From Candidatus Methanoperedens sp. (GTDB lineage: Archaea; Halobacteriota; Methanosarcinia; Methanosarcinales; Methanoperedenaceae), in contig JAPMTX010000143.1 of assembly GCA_026552855.1 (NCBI GenBank), positions 25,655-89,654 on the forward strand: a DNA stretch of 64,000 nt. The letters run 5' to 3'. Below the pieces are notes generated by a model, which saw only the letters and a list, made by a program, of their open reading frames with translations, was not told the origin of the DNA and ran no database searches. The first letter of the stretch is position 1, and each line of letters begins with the position of its first letter. Below are positions 1 through 9,042 of this stretch, piece by piece. Both the position numbers and the translations under genes were made by a program.

Positions 1-1059
1 TCCGGAGATAATCATATAACCTGACGATTCAGCGAAATCCCCGGTAAAACCTGTCGCTCCTACCTCAAGGTTGCCGATGAGCGACACGTACGTTCCAAGC
101 GCACCTTCATACGTATCGTATCCTCCAGCAGCGTTCGTGCCAGCCACTATTCCCTGCCTGTAGGCTGCCGAGGAAAGCTGCATAACCGTTGGTCTGTGAT
201 TGATGAGGCTTACTGTCTCGATGCAGTCCCCGACCGCATAAATGCCCTTGATACTGGTCTCCATCCTTGAGTTGGTCTTAATGCCCCACCTTCCTATCTC
301 GATACCTGCATTCTTTGCCAGGTCAATGTTTGCCTTCACCCCTGCGGCAAGGATGACCATATCGGTTTCGATAGTCTCTTCTCCAACAGTGACAGATTCT
401 ACAGGCGGACCGTTGATACTGCTGACCATTTTCTTCATGATCAGTTTTATCTGCCTGTCCTCGAGTGATTGCTCCACGAGCTTAGCCATATCTTTATCCA
501 GGGCGCGGGGCAGTGCGTAGGGCAGCATCTCCACTACAGCAACATCAAGCCCCCTCTCCTTCAGAGCCACTGCGATCTCAAGACCTATCGGTCCTGCGCC
601 CACGACCACCGCTCTTTTTGAGTTCCCGGCATATTCCATGATTCTGTGCGCACTCTCAAGGTCGTGCAATGTGAAAACACCTTTATCCAGGTTTTCTTTT
701 GCACCTTTTATCGGAGGAATAAGCGGCTGTGCGCCAGTAGCAATAATAAGTGAGTCATACTGGATTGTTATAATCTCCCCGGTCCTCAGGCTCTTTACGG
801 CGATACTTTTCTCAGCAGGATTTATTGATTGTGCCTCATGCTCCAGCAGTTTCGTTGTTTGCTTATCTTCAGGCAGGGAAAATCTCAGCTTATCAAGGCT
901 TATTATGCCTTCTATTGCAAAAGGCATACCGCACGGAGAGTACATATCGTATGATCTTCTCTCTATAATCGTGATATGTGCATCCGGATCTGTCCTCCTT
1001 ATCGCAAGGGATGCCGGAAAACCACCGCTTCCAAGACCTATTATTACTATTTTTGCCAT
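1..1059 (-). CDS. FAD-dependent pyridine nucleotide-disulfide oxidoreductase (NADH oxidase / CoA-disulfide reductase type), partial
   Basis: The gene starts at ATG 1057-1059 and runs off the window's left edge, so about 353 residues are visible. The N-terminus carries the FAD-binding motif GLGSGG at residues 8-13. A lone cysteine in SPCGMPF (about residue 43) sits where CoA-disulfide reductases and NADH oxidases keep their redox cysteine. A second Rossmann motif, GAGPIG, follows near residue 160 for NAD(P)H, and AVGDC near residue 280 is the second FAD contact. The family transfers electrons from NAD(P)H through FAD to oxygen, CoA-disulfide or polysulfide; the sequence does not say which. The C-terminal dimerisation domain is cut off. 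The next gene ends at 1070 on the same strand, 10 bp away, so co-transcription is possible. Confidence 0.85.
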   Translation of the reverse strand, partial: MAKIVIIGLGSGGFPASLAIRRTDPDAHITIIERRSYDMYSPCGMPFAIEGIISLDKLRFSLPEDKQTTKLLEHEAQSINPAEKSIAVKSLRTGEIITIQYDSLIIATGAQPLIPPIKGAKENLDKGVFTLHDLESAHRIMEYAGNSKRAVVVGAGPIGLEIAVALKERGLDVAVVEMLPYALPRALDKDMAKLVEQSLEDRQIKLIMKKMVSSINGPPVESVTVGEETIETDMVILAAGVKANIDLAKNAGIEIGRWGIKTNSRMETSIKGIYAVGDCIETVSLINHRPTVMQLSSAAYRQGIVAGTNAAGGYDTYEGALGTYVSLIGNLEVGATGFTGDFAESSGYMIISG

Positions 1060-1069
1060 AGTTAATCAT

Positions 1070-1687
1070 TTACGGTGAACTTATTATAACCTTTCGATTG
1101 CGCTTTGCAGAGATCAGTACCAGAAAGACTGCTGCTGCTTCAAATCCTGGCGTTCCCTGGATTTTTGTCTGTGCAAGGATATCTGATACCGGTATAACTG
1201 ACTCTATCTGCTGCAGGAATTCCAGCAGTGGAGTTTTCTCACTCCCGGATCCGATCAGAACGCCGTTCTTGAGGGTATACTTACCCTGTGCTAAACCCAC
1301 GACCCTGTACTCTTTTCCATCTCTCTTCAGGAAAACCAGCACTTTTTCATCTTTAAGGAAGGTCGGAGTATCTTCTACCCAGATAAAAAGACTGCCTACT
1401 CTTCCACCATCGCTGATTATTGTCAGCGTTTCCTCGCCGTTACCGCCTTTAATGTACCTGTTAACCGAGATTGTTGAATATGTGTAAATTATAGATTTGT
1501 TAATACCCCATCTGCTCTCGGTATCTTTGATATCCCCTATGGCGATCACATTAGCCTCCCCTGTCAATTCCCCTACGCTCATCGGTTTCATTAAAGCCAA
1601 TGCTACAGGTTGTATACCCAGCAGTACGGATATTGAAAAAATAATTATAGCTGCCGCTCCTATTGATACCTTCCTGTCTTTAGCCAT
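1070..1687 (-). CDS. Secreted or membrane-anchored protein with PGF-CTERM sorting signal
   Basis: I do not recognise the main domain. The N-terminus (MAKDRKVSIGAAA) is followed by a hydrophobic segment of about 20 residues, a likely signal anchor. The middle of about 140 residues looks like a beta-rich extracytoplasmic domain. The C-terminus is GTPGFEAAAVF, a hydrophobic stretch, then a basic tail (KRNRK). This is the tripartite PGF-CTERM signal processed by archaeosortase A in euryarchaea. I chose ATG at 1685-1687 because an in-frame start at 1735 would place 16 implausible residues inside the upstream gene. The chosen ATG overlaps the upstream stop (AATGGCTAA), which implies translational coupling to the membrane HTH protein. 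Processing and surface attachment are inferred from the family; the sortase gene is not in the window. Confidence 0.7.
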   Translation of the reverse strand: MAKDRKVSIGAAAIIIFSISVLLGIQPVALALMKPMSVGELTGEANVIAIGDIKDTESRWGINKSIIYTYSTISVNRYIKGGNGEETLTIISDGGRVGSLFIWVEDTPTFLKDEKVLVFLKRDGKEYRVVGLAQGKYTLKNGVLIGSGSEKTPLLEFLQQIESVIPVSDILAQTKIQGTPGFEAAAVFLVLISAKRNRKVIISSP

Positions 1688-2570
1688 TTTTCCGCCTCCT
1701 GTGGTAATCCAATACCATAAGCAAGACGACTGCAAAAAGACAGCCGAGAAGGAACACGATGCCCGGGTGGGCTGAGATCGTATCGGCTGCTCTCGTGAGA
1801 ATATCTGGTACAGCCTTGCTCATGGTACCGCCTTCCGGCATAGAGACAGGAGCCGGGGAAGGGATAGCCGTGGTATTTACATCCCATGAGGCAGGCTGCG
1901 CGGGGGCAACTACTGCCGATGTTGCGGCAGGAGTCACGGATTCCCTCGTTATTGCAGCCGCAGGAGTAACATCCGGCGGTACAGCCGCGCCTTTGTAGCT
2001 CTCTATTCCTCCTGCAGTCTCATTAACCACCGAATACGGTACTCCCGTGGCACCGGGCAAAGGCACAGCCGAATCGGGAACTGGCGCGCCGGTTAAAACA
2101 TGGTCTGTGGATTCAGCCATTTTCATGCTCCTGCCCATTCTCCTTGTAAAGAATTCTATCAGGCTCGATGCAAGCACAGCAGCCAGTATCACTCCCAGGT
2201 ATTTCCTGAGTAAATCCGTAACGGAATTTCTGTCCGTCTTCTCAGGCACAACAACGATGAGCTTCCTGACGGGCGCATAGATCTTGACTTCCCTTCCCTT
2301 CTCGCTGTATTTTATCCTTTCCACCCTGATAAGCCCAACGCTATCAAGTTTCTCAAGGTTGTAAACAACCGTGGTGATAGGAGCGGAAAGCTTCTCCGCA
2401 ATATCAGAAGCGGAGAGCGGCGCATCAGCCAGAAGTTCTATTATCTGCCGCGCGGTATCGTTGGATATAATCTGAGCTATCTTTTTGGATTCCTCGCCAA
2501 GAGGCAGTATAAGGAGCTTCTCTTCTCCAGGTCTGGCATCGTTCTCAGGCATTGTCATTATAATTGTCAT
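1680..2570 (-). CDS. Membrane-anchored winged-helix (ArsR-type) transcriptional regulator
   Basis: Residues of about 30-105 form a winged helix: NDTARQIIELLADAPLSASDIAEKL is followed by a recognition helix (ITTVVYNLEKLDSVGL) and a wing ending in KGREVKIYAPV. A hydrophobic segment lies near residues 122-140 (YLGVILAAVLASSLIEFF). Next comes a low-complexity Pro/Ala/Thr/Val-rich region (150-265), and a second membrane segment (GIVFLLGCLFAVVLLMVL) precedes a basic tail. The arrangement suggests a cytosolic DNA-binding head tethered to the membrane with a linker outside, so it may sense an envelope signal. Its stop overlaps the start of the downstream PGF-CTERM gene, so the two probably act together. 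Targets are unknown. Confidence 0.75.
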   Translation of the reverse strand: MTIIMTMPENDARPGEEKLLILPLGEESKKIAQIISNDTARQIIELLADAPLSASDIAEKLSAPITTVVYNLEKLDSVGLIRVERIKYSEKGREVKIYAPVRKLIVVVPEKTDRNSVTDLLRKYLGVILAAVLASSLIEFFTRRMGRSMKMAESTDHVLTGAPVPDSAVPLPGATGVPYSVVNETAGGIESYKGAAVPPDVTPAAAITRESVTPAATSAVVAPAQPASWDVNTTAIPSPAPVSMPEGGTMSKAVPDILTRAADTISAHPGIVFLLGCLFAVVLLMVLDYHRRRKNG

Positions 2571-2646
2571 GGATATTAAAAGAGATTGCTATAACTCCGA
2601 ACCGGTTTGAATCTATAGAAACCCTTACATCATTTCACCGCAAAGT

Positions 2647-3489
2647 ATGCCTGCCATGTCCATTAATGACAAGATGCAGTCCATTATCGATACCCTGAGG
2701 GGGAAAGGTGGCGTTCTCGTGGCTTTCTCCGGCGGCGTGGACAGCTCGGTCCTCGCCGCGCTGTCTTACAGGGCGCTTGGGGATAAGGCTGTCGCAGTTA
2801 CGGCAGATTCGCCCACGCTCTCACCGGGCGAACTTGAATGCGCAAAAGAGGTCGCAAAGGAGATAGGGATCAGGCATATCGTCATATCCTACGATGAACT
2901 CGATGAGCCTGAGTTCGCAAAAAACCCGGTAGACAGGTGCTATTATTGCAAGAAGGGACTGATCAGGGAGTTAAAGAATATAGCAGAGGAACAAGGTATA
3001 GGTACTATCGTTGAGGGGACGAACATCTCGGAGCTAAAAGGGCACAGACCCGGTCACAGGGCGGTAGCAGAGGAGGGGGTATGCAACCCGTTCATCAAGT
3101 TCGGCGTGACAAAAGAGGAAATCCGCGGGATGGCGCGCGAACTCGGTCTGTCGGTCGCGGATAAGCCTTCGATGGCATGTCTCTCATCACGTTTTCCTTA
3201 CGGGCAGGCAATAACGCACGGGGCGCTAACGCGCGTTGGCGGGGCTGAGGCATATCTCCAGAGCCTTGGATTCGGGGTCGTGCGGGTGCGCGACCATGCG
3301 GGGATTGCGCGGATAGAGATAATGCCGGATGATATGGCGCGCTTTCTGGGGGTACGGGAGGCTGTGGCTTCCAGGCTTAAGAGGCTTGGGTTCTCCTATG
3401 TTACCCTCGATGTCATGGGCTTCAGGAGCGGGAGTATGGATGAGGTTCTGGCGCGTACGAAACAGGATAGAGATGACACAAAGGATTAA
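2647..3489 (+). CDS. larE: ATP-dependent sacrificial sulfur transferase LarE
   Basis: A 280-residue PP-loop ATPase. The adenylation loop SGGVDSS lies at residues 28-34, and later motifs DRCYYCKK (about 96-103), EGTN and MACLSSRFPYG (Cys about 178) are typical of LarE. LarE adenylates the carboxyl groups of pyridinium-3,5-biscarboxylic acid mononucleotide and inserts sulfur to build the nickel-pincer cofactor first known from lactate racemase. In the Lactobacillus enzyme one cysteine is sacrificed; in other LarE proteins three cysteines hold an iron-sulfur cluster. This protein has a CxxC plus the later cysteine, so either could apply. larB and larC are not next to it. It is transcribed away from the membrane HTH gene. 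The in-frame ATG at 2656 is an alternative start. Confidence 0.85.
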   Translation: MPAMSINDKMQSIIDTLRGKGGVLVAFSGGVDSSVLAALSYRALGDKAVAVTADSPTLSPGELECAKEVAKEIGIRHIVISYDELDEPEFAKNPVDRCYYCKKGLIRELKNIAEEQGIGTIVEGTNISELKGHRPGHRAVAEEGVCNPFIKFGVTKEEIRGMARELGLSVADKPSMACLSSRFPYGQAITHGALTRVGGAEAYLQSLGFGVVRVRDHAGIARIEIMPDDMARFLGVREAVASRLKRLGFSYVTLDVMGFRSGSMDEVLARTKQDRDDTKD

Positions 3490-3645
3490 TATTGAGGCAA
3501 TACAACTATTAATGTTAAAAAACAGGGATGGAGCCGCTTGAGGTTAATATGGTCATATCTCGGTAGGCAATCGCGTGCTGACCTCCTTTCTCCGAGGCAA
3601 CTTAAGAAATAGGTATTTGTAGTTTGATAATAGAGATATGATAAG

Positions 3646-4518
3646 ATGGCTGTTAATATAAACGACATACTTAATATCGTATGGATACTCCTGCTGCTCC
3701 AGTTCTTTTTGCCGCTGCTGCAGAAGCGTATGCTCTCAGCCCGCCGCCTTTCGATAATTCAGAGCCTGGAGAAGCAGCGCCAGTCCAGGGTGATCACCAT
3801 GATCCACCGCCAGGAGACCATGAGCTTCCTTGGCATTCCCATAGCCCGCTACATAGATATCGAGGATTCGGAGGCAGTACTCCGGGCTATACGCCTGACG
3901 CCGCCTGAGATGCCGATAGATATAGTGCTGCATACGCCGGGCGGGCTTGTCCTTGCTTCTGAGCAGATAGCCTGTGCACTGAAGCGGCATCCTGGGAAGG
4001 TCACGGTTTTAATTCCACATTATGCGATGTCCGGCGGCACCCTTGTAGCCATGGCTGCAGATGAGATAATCATGGATCCCAATTCAGTCTTGGGTCCTGT
4101 AGACCCCCAGTTAGGCGGTCAGCCCGGAGGCTATTATCCTGCTGCCTCCATCCTCAAAGCCTTAGAGCAGCCGAACCCCCATCGCGATGACCAGACACTC
4201 ATCATGGGCGACGTGGCAAGAAAAGCTATCGACCAGGTCTATAATACGGTCTACAATCTCCTGCTTGAGCACAATACGCCTGAAAAAGCCTCCGAGCTTG
4301 CCAGGATGCTGAGCGAAGGCAGGTGGACGCACGATTATCCTATCGACTTTGAGCAGGCAAAGGAAATGGGTTTGCCCGTGAACGATAAGATGCCCATGGA
4401 GGTCTACGACCTGATGGAATTCTATCCTCAGTCAGGGTTGCGCAGACCCTCTGTAGAGTTCGTTCCCGCTCCCTACCTGCCGCCTACGCGTTCGCCGGGC
4501 AAGGGCGGTCACAGGTAA
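3646..4518 (+). CDS. Membrane-anchored ClpP-fold serine protease, SDH_sah family (paralogue 1)
   Basis: This 290-residue protein has one N-terminal membrane helix (residues about 5-27), a basic stretch and a ClpP/crotonase-fold domain. HTPGG (about 105) forms the oxyanion region. Catalytic serine is expected in HYAMSGGT near residues 125-132, followed by AADEIIMDPNSVLGPVDPQ, the signature of the serine dehydrogenase proteinase (SDH_sah, PF01972) family related to SppA. Members are thought to cleave membrane or signal peptides at the membrane face; the substrate here is unknown. A close paralogue lies at 60120-60941 with the same anchor and motifs. Upstream AT-rich DNA (3600-3640) could hold the promoter. 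The gene stands alone. Confidence 0.8.
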   Translation: MAVNINDILNIVWILLLLQFFLPLLQKRMLSARRLSIIQSLEKQRQSRVITMIHRQETMSFLGIPIARYIDIEDSEAVLRAIRLTPPEMPIDIVLHTPGGLVLASEQIACALKRHPGKVTVLIPHYAMSGGTLVAMAADEIIMDPNSVLGPVDPQLGGQPGGYYPAASILKALEQPNPHRDDQTLIMGDVARKAIDQVYNTVYNLLLEHNTPEKASELARMLSEGRWTHDYPIDFEQAKEMGLPVNDKMPMEVYDLMEFYPQSGLRRPSVEFVPAPYLPPTRSPGKGGHR

Positions 4519-4643
4519 GCAGGCGGCACAAACCGATACCCGGAATATCTATATACGAACTTCTCAAGGTAAATTTAAATAGCAATAATCAAAAACATAA
4601 TAAATGTAGGTTTAATTTAACGAAAAGGGGGTGACTTTCATAT

Positions 4644-4889
4644 ATGGCTGAGACAATAGAAGAGGGTGCTGCCCAGATGCCAGGATGGATGCGGGCACTG
4701 GCTATAATCGTCGGCATTATCTCGATAATAGCAGCTATTATAGTTCTCCTATATCCAGCAATTGCAGTAGCTACACTGATAACGCTTTTAGCAATTGGAT
4801 TGCTTCTCATAGGCATAGAAAGGCTTGCCATTGGAATTTCAGGAAGACCGTATAGACCCGCAGCTCATAGAAGAGTCGCGACTGCTTAA
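4644..4889 (+). CDS. Small DUF308 (HdeD-like) membrane protein
   Basis: The protein has 81 residues. A short acidic N-terminus is followed by two hydrophobic helices (about residues 17-40 and 42-67) with the sequence character of half an HdeD/DUF308 domain, then a basic tail (RPYRPAAHRR). The start is supported by a strong Shine-Dalgarno stretch, GGGGGTGA at 4627-4634, nine bases upstream, and by an AT-rich promoter-like stretch at 4571-4620. Full HdeD proteins carry about six helices; this one is a minimal version and would have to oligomerise. Its role is unknown. HdeD in enterobacteria is linked to acid resistance, but that should not be transferred. Confidence 0.6.
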   Translation: MAETIEEGAAQMPGWMRALAIIVGIISIIAAIIVLLYPAIAVATLITLLAIGLLLIGIERLAIGISGRPYRPAAHRRVATA

Positions 4890-4935
4890 AGCTCGGATAC
4901 ATGTTTTCTTCTTTTTTCCTGCTATAATGTACAAA

Positions 4936-5826
4936 TTATACATATTTCCTGAACATCATTGCCTCCCCCCGGCTTATATCCAGAAGCCTTTCCAGCATCC
5001 TGATATCGCCGCCATCCAGGGGGATGACTTTTCCCATCGCTTTTCCTTTAAGGATTATCGCTCCTCCCTTCATGTTCGCGCCGACGTAGCCTTTTGATTT
5101 GCCCGAAACGATAAGGGTGCCGCCCCTCATGTACGCCCCCGCGAATTCCCCCGCATCGCCCACCGCAAGCGTGCCCCCCTCAAGCAGTACTCCTGTGTTC
5201 ATCCCCGTATCTCCGCGCACGTGGACAGTCCCCCGCCTCATCAGGATGCCCGTGCTCATGCCCGCATCCCCTTCCACAATGACCTTAACATCTGAATCAA
5301 GCCTGGCTGCTATTGTATCCCTCACCAGACCGTCCTTTATAAGCAGGCAGTTCCCGGTCAGAACGTTCGGAAGAACAAGCGTCTCTTTCAAGCCCTCCTG
5401 CAGTATCCCTGTAATCGACCTGTATTTATGATAGCCCGGGCGGTCTGATTCTACCTCGATAACATTACCCAGGGGCTGCTCAACCCTCCCTTTAACATAT
5501 ATAGCCCCTGAGACCATGCTGATGCCCATGCGTGTACCAGCACTGCCGTCCAATGTAATCGAGCCAACCTTTTGAGCCCTTCCTGTCCCGCCAAAGAATT
5601 TAAGATCAACGCCGAGACTGCTGCCAAGTCTTTTTCCAGCATCGCCTTTTATGCTTACATCCCTCCCCTCCTTGAGGCATTCCGCGAGGTCCTCATACGT
5701 GTAAGATGTCCCTTTCTGGTGCGGTATAACGCTTGAGGGAGAGAGGCGCCTGCCCCTGTGCTGCCAGTAGAAATCGTACGTAAAATCGCACAGACAATCG
5801 ACAGGCTCAGATAATTCTATGTCCAT
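4936..5826 (-). CDS. GXGXG-repeat protein related to formylmethanofuran dehydrogenase subunit C / glutamate synthase C-domain
   Basis: After about 45 unique residues, the protein is built of repeats of about 18-20 residues in which glycines recur in a GxxxG[AV]xMxGGxxxVxG pattern (for example GMSTGILMRRGTV and GEFAGAYMRGGTL). That is the right-handed beta-helix of the GXGXG family shared by FwdC/FmdC and the C-terminal part of glutamate synthase (GltB). The N-terminus (MDIELSEPVDCLCDFTYDFYWQ) does not match the FwdC start I know, and no other fwd gene is adjacent, so it may be a stand-alone relative rather than the true subunit C. GltB3-type proteins are an alternative. Length is 296 residues. 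Confidence 0.6.
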   Translation of the reverse strand: MDIELSEPVDCLCDFTYDFYWQHRGRRLSPSSVIPHQKGTSYTYEDLAECLKEGRDVSIKGDAGKRLGSSLGVDLKFFGGTGRAQKVGSITLDGSAGTRMGISMVSGAIYVKGRVEQPLGNVIEVESDRPGYHKYRSITGILQEGLKETLVLPNVLTGNCLLIKDGLVRDTIAARLDSDVKVIVEGDAGMSTGILMRRGTVHVRGDTGMNTGVLLEGGTLAVGDAGEFAGAYMRGGTLIVSGKSKGYVGANMKGGAIILKGKAMGKVIPLDGGDIRMLERLLDISRGEAMMFRKYV

Positions 5827-5921
5827 GTGCCAGTCACTTCCATATTATTTATTAAAATCTGGTATCAATTTGGGTATAATCTTGGGAAATCGCTTTAAAT
5901 ACTCGACTACTTTAGTTATAT

Positions 5922-5980
5922 TGAGGAACCTGAATTTCTATCCTATCCTATCCAATAAATTCTGATTTTTTGGTTCCTCA
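5922..5980. repeat. Inverted repeat TGAGGAACC...GGTTCCTCA
   Basis: Perfect 9-bp arms at 5922-5930 and 5972-5980 enclose a 41-base loop containing three tandem TATCC units and a T-run. It lies between the end of the ABC-exporter operon (6016) and the start of the GXGXG gene (5826). It could act as a terminator for the operon or as a protein-binding site. No function can be read from it. Confidence 0.45.
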
Positions 5981-6015
5981 TTCCTTTCAACCTGAAATCA
6001 TTCTTTGTTAATAAG

Positions 6016-6738
6016 CTATTGTATTTTGTCCGCTGCTATACCCTGCTCCACTTTCGTTGGCTTATCGCTTGCTATCCTTCCATCGCGCATGGTGATTATC
6101 CTTGAGGTACGCGCCGCCACAGCCGTATCATGCGTGACAACAAGTATGGTCTGTCCTTTCTCGCAAAGACTTTTCAGGATGCCAACTATCATATCCCGCG
6201 TCTTTGTATCCACTTCTCCTGTCGGCTCGTCTGCGAGTATTATCGCAGGATGGTTCGCCATAGCCCTGGCAATGGAGACGCGCTGCTGCTCTCCTCCCGA
6301 TAACTCCGATGGTTTATGGTTCATCCGTTCACGCAGTCCCATCTGCTCCAGGAGCTCGATAGCTCTTTCTCTCCTCCTGCCTTTCGGTACCCTGGCAAAA
6401 CGCATCGCAATATCGACGTTCTCAAGCGCCGTGAGCGTGGGTATGAGGTTGAAATGCTGGAACACGAAACCGATCTTCTCGCGCCGTATCCTTGGCGCTT
6501 CACTCTCACTTGCTCTCGTGATCTCTATTCCGTCGATGAGAACGCTGCCGCCTGTGGGCTTATCCAGAAGCCCTATCATCGAGAGGAGCGTGGATTTCCC
6601 CGAACCGCTCGGTCCTACTATGCTTAAGAACTCGCCTTTTTCAACGTCGAACGAAACGTCTGTAAGTGCGTTCACAGGTATTTTGCCCTGCATGTATGTT
6701 TTCGAAAGATTCCTGACCTTGAGGATTGGCTCACTCAT
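6016..6738 (-). CDS. ABC transporter ATP-binding protein, MacB/LolD family
   Basis: This 240-residue nucleotide-binding subunit has Walker A GPSGSGKST (about 42-50), a Q-loop (VFQHFN, about 96), the ABC signature LSGGEQQR (about 146), Walker B AIILADEPTGE (about 165-175) and the switch histidine in VVTHD. These are the markers of the LolD/MacB/FtsE group, whose members energise FtsX-like permeases that move lipoproteins, peptides or drugs or drive extracytoplasmic proteins. The ATG at 6738 overlaps the end of the upstream permease gene by 8 bp, so the two are translated together. The third operon member is a PGF-CTERM surface protein, which suggests an envelope task. Confidence 0.92.
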   Translation of the reverse strand: MSEPILKVRNLSKTYMQGKIPVNALTDVSFDVEKGEFLSIVGPSGSGKSTLLSMIGLLDKPTGGSVLIDGIEITRASESEAPRIRREKIGFVFQHFNLIPTLTALENVDIAMRFARVPKGRRRERAIELLEQMGLRERMNHKPSELSGGEQQRVSIARAMANHPAIILADEPTGEVDTKTRDMIVGILKSLCEKGQTILVVTHDTAVAARTSRIITMRDGRIASDKPTKVEQGIAADKIQ

Positions 6739-7885
6739 ACCTCAGAGCCTCCATGGGGCTCATTCTCGCTGCCCTATAGGCTGGATATGTCCCTGACAGG
6801 ACACCGAGAAGAGTGGCAAAAACAATGGCGATTACAAGAAGCCTTGGGGTAATTGTAAAAAGGACCGTCCCGCGGGATGCGAGATAATCGTTCAGGCGGT
6901 ATACAAGCGCTCCGCCGCCGATAATCCCGAAAATACCGCCCAGTATCCCCATAAATGCAGCCTCTCCCATGGTCATGAATAGAATATCTCTTGTCTCGGC
7001 TCCCAGTGCTTTCATCAGCCCGAACTCCTTTGTTCTCTCAGAGACCGACATCAGCATAGTGTTCATAACGCTCAATCCCCCGATTATGGCTGCAAGTACG
7101 GCTGCGCTTACGGTGATCAGGCTGAAGACGATAAGGGACTGCTCTATCTGTCTCTTTAGCTCTGCCGGCGAAAAAGTTGTAACTTTTTCAACACTCAAGG
7201 CTATTCTCTTCGAAAGATCTTCGGGATCGGCGCCCGGGTCCGGAACTGCAAAAATCAGGGAAACAGTATCCCCTCTGTTATAGAATTTCTGAGCTCTGTC
7301 AAGTGGAACTGCCACGCTGTTGTCAAAAAAGGAACCTGTGTATTCAAGGATGCCCACGACAGTAAAATTCCTTTTGTCGGTTATGGAAGTGGTCCGAAGC
7401 GCTCGTTTGCTTTTAATCTCGATCTCATCCCCGACATTAAGATTGAATTCCCGCGCCACACTGCTGCCAATCACTGCTCTATATCCGTCGCCGGCAGCGA
7501 GGAACCTGCCCTCTGTGAGCTTTGTGTCCTTCAATGCAGATTGAAGCTTCTCAGGAGGGATCCCGATGATGGTATCTCCGCCGAAAGCCCCAAGACTCTC
7601 AGGGTCAAGAGGCGCCTGCAGTATCCCGTATGCGTCTGCGACCCCTGGAACCCTTCTAACTTCCCTGACCTTTGATTCGTTAAGACTGGCGCCAAAGAAT
7701 CCACCCTCAGGCAGCACGCGGATTTTATCAGCAGTGAGACTTATCGACTTATCGAATGTAAGGCTGAAATGCTCTGACATCCCGCCCATTACAATGATTG
7801 CGAAAATACCTAGTGCTATGCCGAACACTGTAAGCCCGGTACGGAGCTTTCTCTGGGTAATGTTCTTGAGGATAAGATCAAACAT
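6731..7885 (-). CDS. ABC transporter permease, MacB/FtsX type
   Basis: This 384-residue protein has the MacB plan. One N-terminal membrane helix (KLRTGLTVFGIALGIFAIIVMGG, residues about 13-36) is followed by a periplasm-type MacB_PCD domain of about 215 residues. The FtsX domain then carries three membrane helices (about 255-280, 305-330, 348-370) and ends in the conserved PMEALRYE. Such permeases work as dimers with the ATPase encoded downstream (6016-6738). The gene abuts the PGF-CTERM protein gene upstream (its stop is 7886), so all three form one operon read leftward. The substrate cannot be told from sequence. Confidence 0.9.
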   Translation of the reverse strand: MFDLILKNITQRKLRTGLTVFGIALGIFAIIVMGGMSEHFSLTFDKSISLTADKIRVLPEGGFFGASLNESKVREVRRVPGVADAYGILQAPLDPESLGAFGGDTIIGIPPEKLQSALKDTKLTEGRFLAAGDGYRAVIGSSVAREFNLNVGDEIEIKSKRALRTTSITDKRNFTVVGILEYTGSFFDNSVAVPLDRAQKFYNRGDTVSLIFAVPDPGADPEDLSKRIALSVEKVTTFSPAELKRQIEQSLIVFSLITVSAAVLAAIIGGLSVMNTMLMSVSERTKEFGLMKALGAETRDILFMTMGEAAFMGILGGIFGIIGGGALVYRLNDYLASRGTVLFTITPRLLVIAIVFATLLGVLSGTYPAYRAARMSPMEALRYE

Positions 7886-8965
7886 CTACCCACCTTTTTG
7901 CCGGCGTGCGGCTGCAAGAAGCACTGCTATAAGAAGATATGCTGTAAATCCTGGAGTTCCTTTGGCAGTAGCTGTTGCTGTAGCATTTGTATATTCAGGG
8001 ATGCGCAGGACTGTCTCGTATTTATCAGCAGTAATGTTTTTATTATCTTCAGCCCGTATCACCACATCATAAATACCGGGCACAAGCCCTTTCCATACAA
8101 CCCCTGCTGTGGTTTCTTTACCTGAGACCAGAATGTCTTCCAGCTGCACGCTATATGTTTGTGTTCCATTTGTTGCCCTGTTCCTGTTTTCTACAACTAA
8201 GTAACCATCAAAAGGCACCTGGGATTTACCGCGGATCGTGACGCTTGCACCGTATTCATCAACTTTGACATCATCCGGAAGAATCCCGACATCTTCAGTT
8301 GCAGTAAAATTGGAAATATATGTGTTGATCAGCGGGGCAGCGTACAGCCTGTGCGTGAATATCTTCGCTCGTACGGTGTAATTTTTATTATTGGTAAGCA
8401 GGAACGTCCATGGCGTTATTATCTCCGTGTTCGCGGTCAGGGATGTATCATCATTTGCCTTCTCGTAGATGATGTCGTTATTATCCAGCAGTTGTATCTT
8501 GATGTCAGCCACGCTCGGGTTGAAAGGTCTGAGCAGCAACTTCGCTCCGCTGTTCGTGGGTGAGAAATCCACGACGTGGAAACTCGGCAGCGAGACCGTG
8601 CCGTACGACACCTGGTAAGCCCTGGATGCCAGTACCTGGCTGTCATTGTAAATACTTACTCTGGCAGTGTAATAATCTTGCTGGGGTTTTTTCTCCCATA
8701 TTATGACCTTGGTCACAGCCTCACCCGCTCCTACAGTTATCGGTACCTCATGCGATTCCACTGTACTTCCGGAATATGAAAGCTCAAAAACCGCCCTGCC
8801 CCGGAGATCCTGGCTTGAGCTGACTGTAACATCGCTGCTTGTAAAGTCTGAGAAAAAGTCCGTTATCGCGACCGCAGATGCTGAACCGGTGAACATTAAC
8901 AACATCACGAACGGTAATACGATCCTTATTGTTATTTTTCTTTTATTTGAATACATACTGCTCAC
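7886..8965 (-). CDS. PGF-CTERM surface protein, probable partner of the ABC exporter
   Basis: Length is 359 residues. A signal peptide (KRKITIRIVLPFVMLLMFTGSASA, about 7-31) is followed by three or more beta-sandwich-like modules (VSSSQDLRGRAVFELSYSG, VVDFSPTNSGAKLLLRPFNPS, VDEYGASVTIRGKS) resembling COG1361/CARDB-type repeats. The C-terminus reads KGTPGFTAYLLIAVLLAAARRQKGG, a PGF-CTERM signal: PGF, a hydrophobic helix and basic residues. It is the first gene of the operon with the MacB-type permease and ATPase, so it may be a surface accessory of that transporter. The second codon group offers an alternative ATG at 8956. It is the second PGF-CTERM substrate in the window after 1070-1687. Confidence 0.75.
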   Translation of the reverse strand: MSSMYSNKRKITIRIVLPFVMLLMFTGSASAVAITDFFSDFTSSDVTVSSSQDLRGRAVFELSYSGSTVESHEVPITVGAGEAVTKVIIWEKKPQQDYYTARVSIYNDSQVLASRAYQVSYGTVSLPSFHVVDFSPTNSGAKLLLRPFNPSVADIKIQLLDNNDIIYEKANDDTSLTANTEIITPWTFLLTNNKNYTVRAKIFTHRLYAAPLINTYISNFTATEDVGILPDDVKVDEYGASVTIRGKSQVPFDGYLVVENRNRATNGTQTYSVQLEDILVSGKETTAGVVWKGLVPGIYDVVIRAEDNKNITADKYETVLRIPEYTNATATATAKGTPGFTAYLLIAVLLAAARRQKGG

Positions 8966-9042
8966 AATTAATGATTAATTTAACATCATGCTATTTAAAA
9001 TTTCTTAATTAAACCACTTTAGAGTTGTTTATATTATGGCTA

